Below, in pieces: positions 7,794-9,177 of a stretch of 9,177 nt of DNA; within the stretch, counting starts at the first letter, position 1; each line of letters begins with the position of its first letter. This DNA comes from Methylococcaceae bacterium NSM2-1 (GTDB lineage: Bacteria; Pseudomonadota; Gammaproteobacteria; Methylococcales; Methylomonadaceae): the NCBI GenBank assembly GCA_002256705.1, contig NQJI01000035.1, forward strand, positions 1-9,177, written 5' to 3'. The position numbers were made by a program, and so were the translations under genes. The notes beneath the pieces were generated by a model, which had not been told where the DNA came from, searched no databases, and worked only from the letters and a program-made list of their open reading frames with translations.

Positions 7794-8213
7794 TTAATCA
7801 TCATTCATTATTAGCGGTATTTCCAGTGCGGTTTTCTGGACAATTTTAAAGCCGCGCATTTCCAGTATGCCTTTGGTATTGAGTGAAATAATCAGGTACA
7901 ACGCCTCAGGATAAGCGGCTAGCTCTAAATCATAGGATGACGGTAGTGCGGGTGAGGTCGGGTGGGAATGATAGATGGCGAAAAGCTCCTCTCCCAATTC
8001 ACGCATTTTGGCTATGGCCGAGATCTGTTGGCCAGCATCAAGCAGGAAGCGTTGTTGAGGGAGTTCGGCGGAGTTTTTTATGGGATAGCAATGGGTCGGC
8101 AACCCATTTTTGCTGCCGATAAGGCCACATACCTCAAAGTCAGGTGAAACTTGCGCAAGATGCAGTAATTGGTTGGTTATTTTACGGGGAATCTGGATTT
8201 CTTCCTGGTTCAT
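7794..8213 (-). CDS. JAMM/MPN-domain metallopeptidase (M67 family, Mec-like)
   Basis: The protein has 139 residues from the ATG at 8213. It carries the complete zinc-binding JAMM signature: E27 in EVCGLIG, then H82 and H84 in HSHPTS, and D95, in the exact H-x-H-x10-D spacing, with S92 or S93 as the family serine. Prokaryotic members of this size cleave after the C-terminal glycine of ubiquitin-like sulfur carriers (for example CysO-cysteine) or remove such tags. It is therefore predicted to be a cytoplasmic zinc isopeptidase or desampylase-type enzyme; the substrate is inferred from family only. No ThiS/MoaD-like or E1-like gene is visible. TTG at 8234 would add seven residues encoded by a heptad repeat, so I prefer ATG, although neither has a good ribosome binding site. 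It is separated from prmC by 263 repeat-filled bases. Confidence 0.88.
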   Translation of the reverse strand: MNQEEIQIPRKITNQLLHLAQVSPDFEVCGLIGSKNGLPTHCYPIKNSAELPQQRFLLDAGQQISAIAKMRELGEELFAIYHSHPTSPALPSSYDLELAAYPEALYLIISLNTKGILEMRGFKIVQKTALEIPLIMNDD

Positions 8214-8223
8214 AATATTAGGC

Positions 8224-8244
8224 TCAAGGTTCAAGGTTCAAGGC
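8224..8244. repeat. Three tandem 7-bp units (TCAAGGT)
   Basis: TCAAGGT, TCAAGGT and TCAAGGC run head to tail just upstream of the JAMM gene. The same CAAGG heptad theme builds the hairpin between ilvH and ilvC at 5137-5178. This suggests a dispersed low-complexity repeat in the genome. Confidence 0.7.
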
Positions 8245-8294
8245 TGGAGGGTAAGTAACGTGCATGAAATAAAATCATCAATGGTACTACTCAT

Positions 8295-8373
8295 ATCCCC
8301 CTTTGAAAAAGGGGAATTGAAGGGGATTTATTTAAAAAATCTCCCCCAGCCCCTCTTTTTCAAAGAGGGGGAT
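8295..8373. repeat. Three-hairpin palindromic repeat, possibly an interspersed element
   Basis: The outer segments 8295-8314 and 8350-8373 are inverted copies of each other (ATCCCCCTTTGAAAAAGGGG against an arm with an extra CT/AG). Each arm also folds on itself; the right one has a perfect 9-bp stem, CCCCTCTTT/AAAGAGGGG. The middle (about 8322-8346) forms a third, imperfect stem between GGGGATTT and AAATCTCCCC. Similar C-rich and G-rich palindromes are known as dispersed repeats in many bacterial genomes. No target duplication was found. It lies between prmC and the JAMM gene. Confidence 0.75.
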
Positions 8374-8454
8374 TGCTAACGCCTATATTTTTAGGGTATT
8401 CATCTAAATTTGGCAAGGGGCTGAGTATTCACCATCAATGAAACATTGTGTGGC

Positions 8455-8480
8455 GTAGGGACGGATAAATCCGTCTCTAC
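8455..8480. repeat. Near-perfect 12-bp hairpin overlapping the prmC stop codon
   Basis: GTAGGGACGGAT and ATCCGTCTCTAC pair with a single G-T position around an AA loop. The prmC stop TAG (8479-8477) is inside the right arm. It resembles short interspersed repeats of the type GTAGGGACGGATTTATCC seen in many genomes (from memory). It has no T tract and so is a weak terminator candidate. Confidence 0.7.
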
Positions 8481-9177
8481 ACGGCATTCAATTGCCCATA
8501 TGTCACCCGGGGTTGTCCTGACAGGTCGGTGACTGTTTGAACGTTATCGTAATGGAAATCTTTAAAAATGGTTTGCACTGGGTGTTGCTGATCGTAGCCA
8601 TGTTCAATTAATAAATGCCCGCCGGGCTCCAGGCGGTTACGCGCAGTTTCAGCAATGATTTTAATATCACTGAGCCCCTGTTCGCCGGCACACAAGGCTG
8701 TTTGAGGTTCAAAACGGATGTCGCCCTGCTTCAGATGGACATCGTCCTCTGCAATGTAAGGCGGGTTGCTGACAATCAGATGGAATTTGGCATCGGGTAC
8801 ATTAGCAAACCAGTTGCTTTGATAAAATTGAATGTTGTTAATGTGGTGTTTATTGGCGTTGAGCTGGGCGATGCGTAGCGCGGCTAAGCTAAAATCGGTT
8901 GCGCTGACCAGTGCATGCGGACATTCTGCGGCCAGAGTAATGGCTATAATGCCTGAGCCGGTGCCCAGATCAATAATCTTGATCAGTTTATCCCGGGGTA
9001 TCAATTTTAAGCTGAGTTCGATGAGTAGTTCGGTGTCTGGACGGGGAATCAAGACGTCCGGGGTGACATGAAAATCACGCGACCAGAATTCCCGGCGGCC
9101 AGTGATGTAGGCAATAGGGGTGCCTTTTTGCCGTTCTTGTATCAGTGTCCAAAACCTGGCAGTGTGTTCGGGTTGCA
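8477..9177 (-). CDS. prmC: Release factor glutamine methyltransferase, partial (N-terminus beyond the right edge)
   Basis: PrmC transfers a methyl group from S-adenosylmethionine to the glutamine of the GGQ motif in release factors RF1 and RF2, which speeds translation termination. The frame stays open to base 9177; about 233 residues are visible against 277 in E. coli, so roughly 45-50 N-terminal residues are missing. Visible, in order from the edge: GTPIAYITGRREFW, DVLIPRPDTELL, the SAM-binding motif IIDLGTGSG, and the catalytic SNPPYIAEDD (NPPY at visible residues 137-140), ending GQPRVTYGQL. A TTG at 9052 is internal and encodes the leucine of LIPRPDTE, so it is not a start. By common gammaproteobacterial gene order, prfA probably lies upstream, outside the window. 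The stop codon lies in a palindromic repeat. Confidence 0.96.
   Translation of the reverse strand, partial: QPEHTARFWTLIQERQKGTPIAYITGRREFWSRDFHVTPDVLIPRPDTELLIELSLKLIPRDKLIKIIDLGTGSGIIAITLAAECPHALVSATDFSLAALRIAQLNANKHHINNIQFYQSNWFANVPDAKFHLIVSNPPYIAEDDVHLKQGDIRFEPQTALCAGEQGLSDIKIIAETARNRLEPGGHLLIEHGYDQQHPVQTIFKDFHYDNVQTVTDLSGQPRVTYGQLNAV

Noticed and set aside
7937..8147. Two overlapping 61-residue plus-strand frames opposite the JAMM gene
   Set aside because: They are antisense to the intact JAMM active-site coding region and resemble no known protein.
8477..9052. A 191-residue methyltransferase starting at a TTG at 9052
   Set aside because: Translation continues upstream through clear PrmC sequence to the window edge; the TTG is the leucine of the conserved LIPRPDTE.

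Overview
The window reads as a chromosomal stretch of a gammaproteobacterium of moderate GC content. The IlvI, IlvH, IlvC and PrmC proteins are all of gammaproteobacterial type. From memory, the gene style and the abundance of small palindromic repeats resemble gammaproteobacterial methanotrophs (Methylococcales), but no methane-oxidation gene is present, so this placement is an inference.

Layout. (1) Positions 1-2415, plus strand: a large dynamin-like GTPase whose reading frame is open to the left edge. (2) 2416-3086: a gene-poor, repeat-rich spacer. It holds a perfect 25-bp inverted repeat, a sigma-54-like promoter, a short hairpin, a 29-codon membrane microprotein gene with a good ribosome binding site, and a miniature inverted-repeat element of about 148 bp flanked by a 5-bp direct duplication (TTTAG). 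(3) 3087-3806, minus: a SIMPL/DUF541 membrane-anchored protein; its stop codon lies in the right-hand copy of that duplication. (4) 4022-7409, minus: the branched-chain amino acid operon ilvI-ilvH-ilvC, with a palindrome over the likely transcription start and an intrinsic terminator after ilvC. (5) 7410-7793: a 384-bp non-coding spacer containing the ilv control region. (6) 7794-8213, minus: a JAMM/MPN metallopeptidase (M67 type). (7) 8214-8476: a spacer with heptad repeats, a three-hairpin repeat and a hairpin that overlaps the next stop codon. (8) 8477 to the right edge, minus: prmC, missing its N-terminal end.

How the genes work together. IlvI and IlvH form acetolactate synthase (catalytic and valine-sensing subunits), and IlvC performs the next step toward valine, isoleucine and leucine. 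Their stop and start codons overlap by one base (TAATG), which suggests coupled translation. PrmC methylates peptide chain release factors and probably follows prfA outside the window. The other genes have no evident functional link to one another.

The coding content is mostly ordinary. The most unusual material is non-coding: the miniature mobile element that appears to have landed at the SIMPL gene stop codon, the microprotein with its sigma-54-like promoter, and the ilv operator-like palindrome. I found no convincing new multi-gene system. The stand-alone dynamin-like GTPase is the best candidate for unexplained biology, but its upstream neighbours are not visible.
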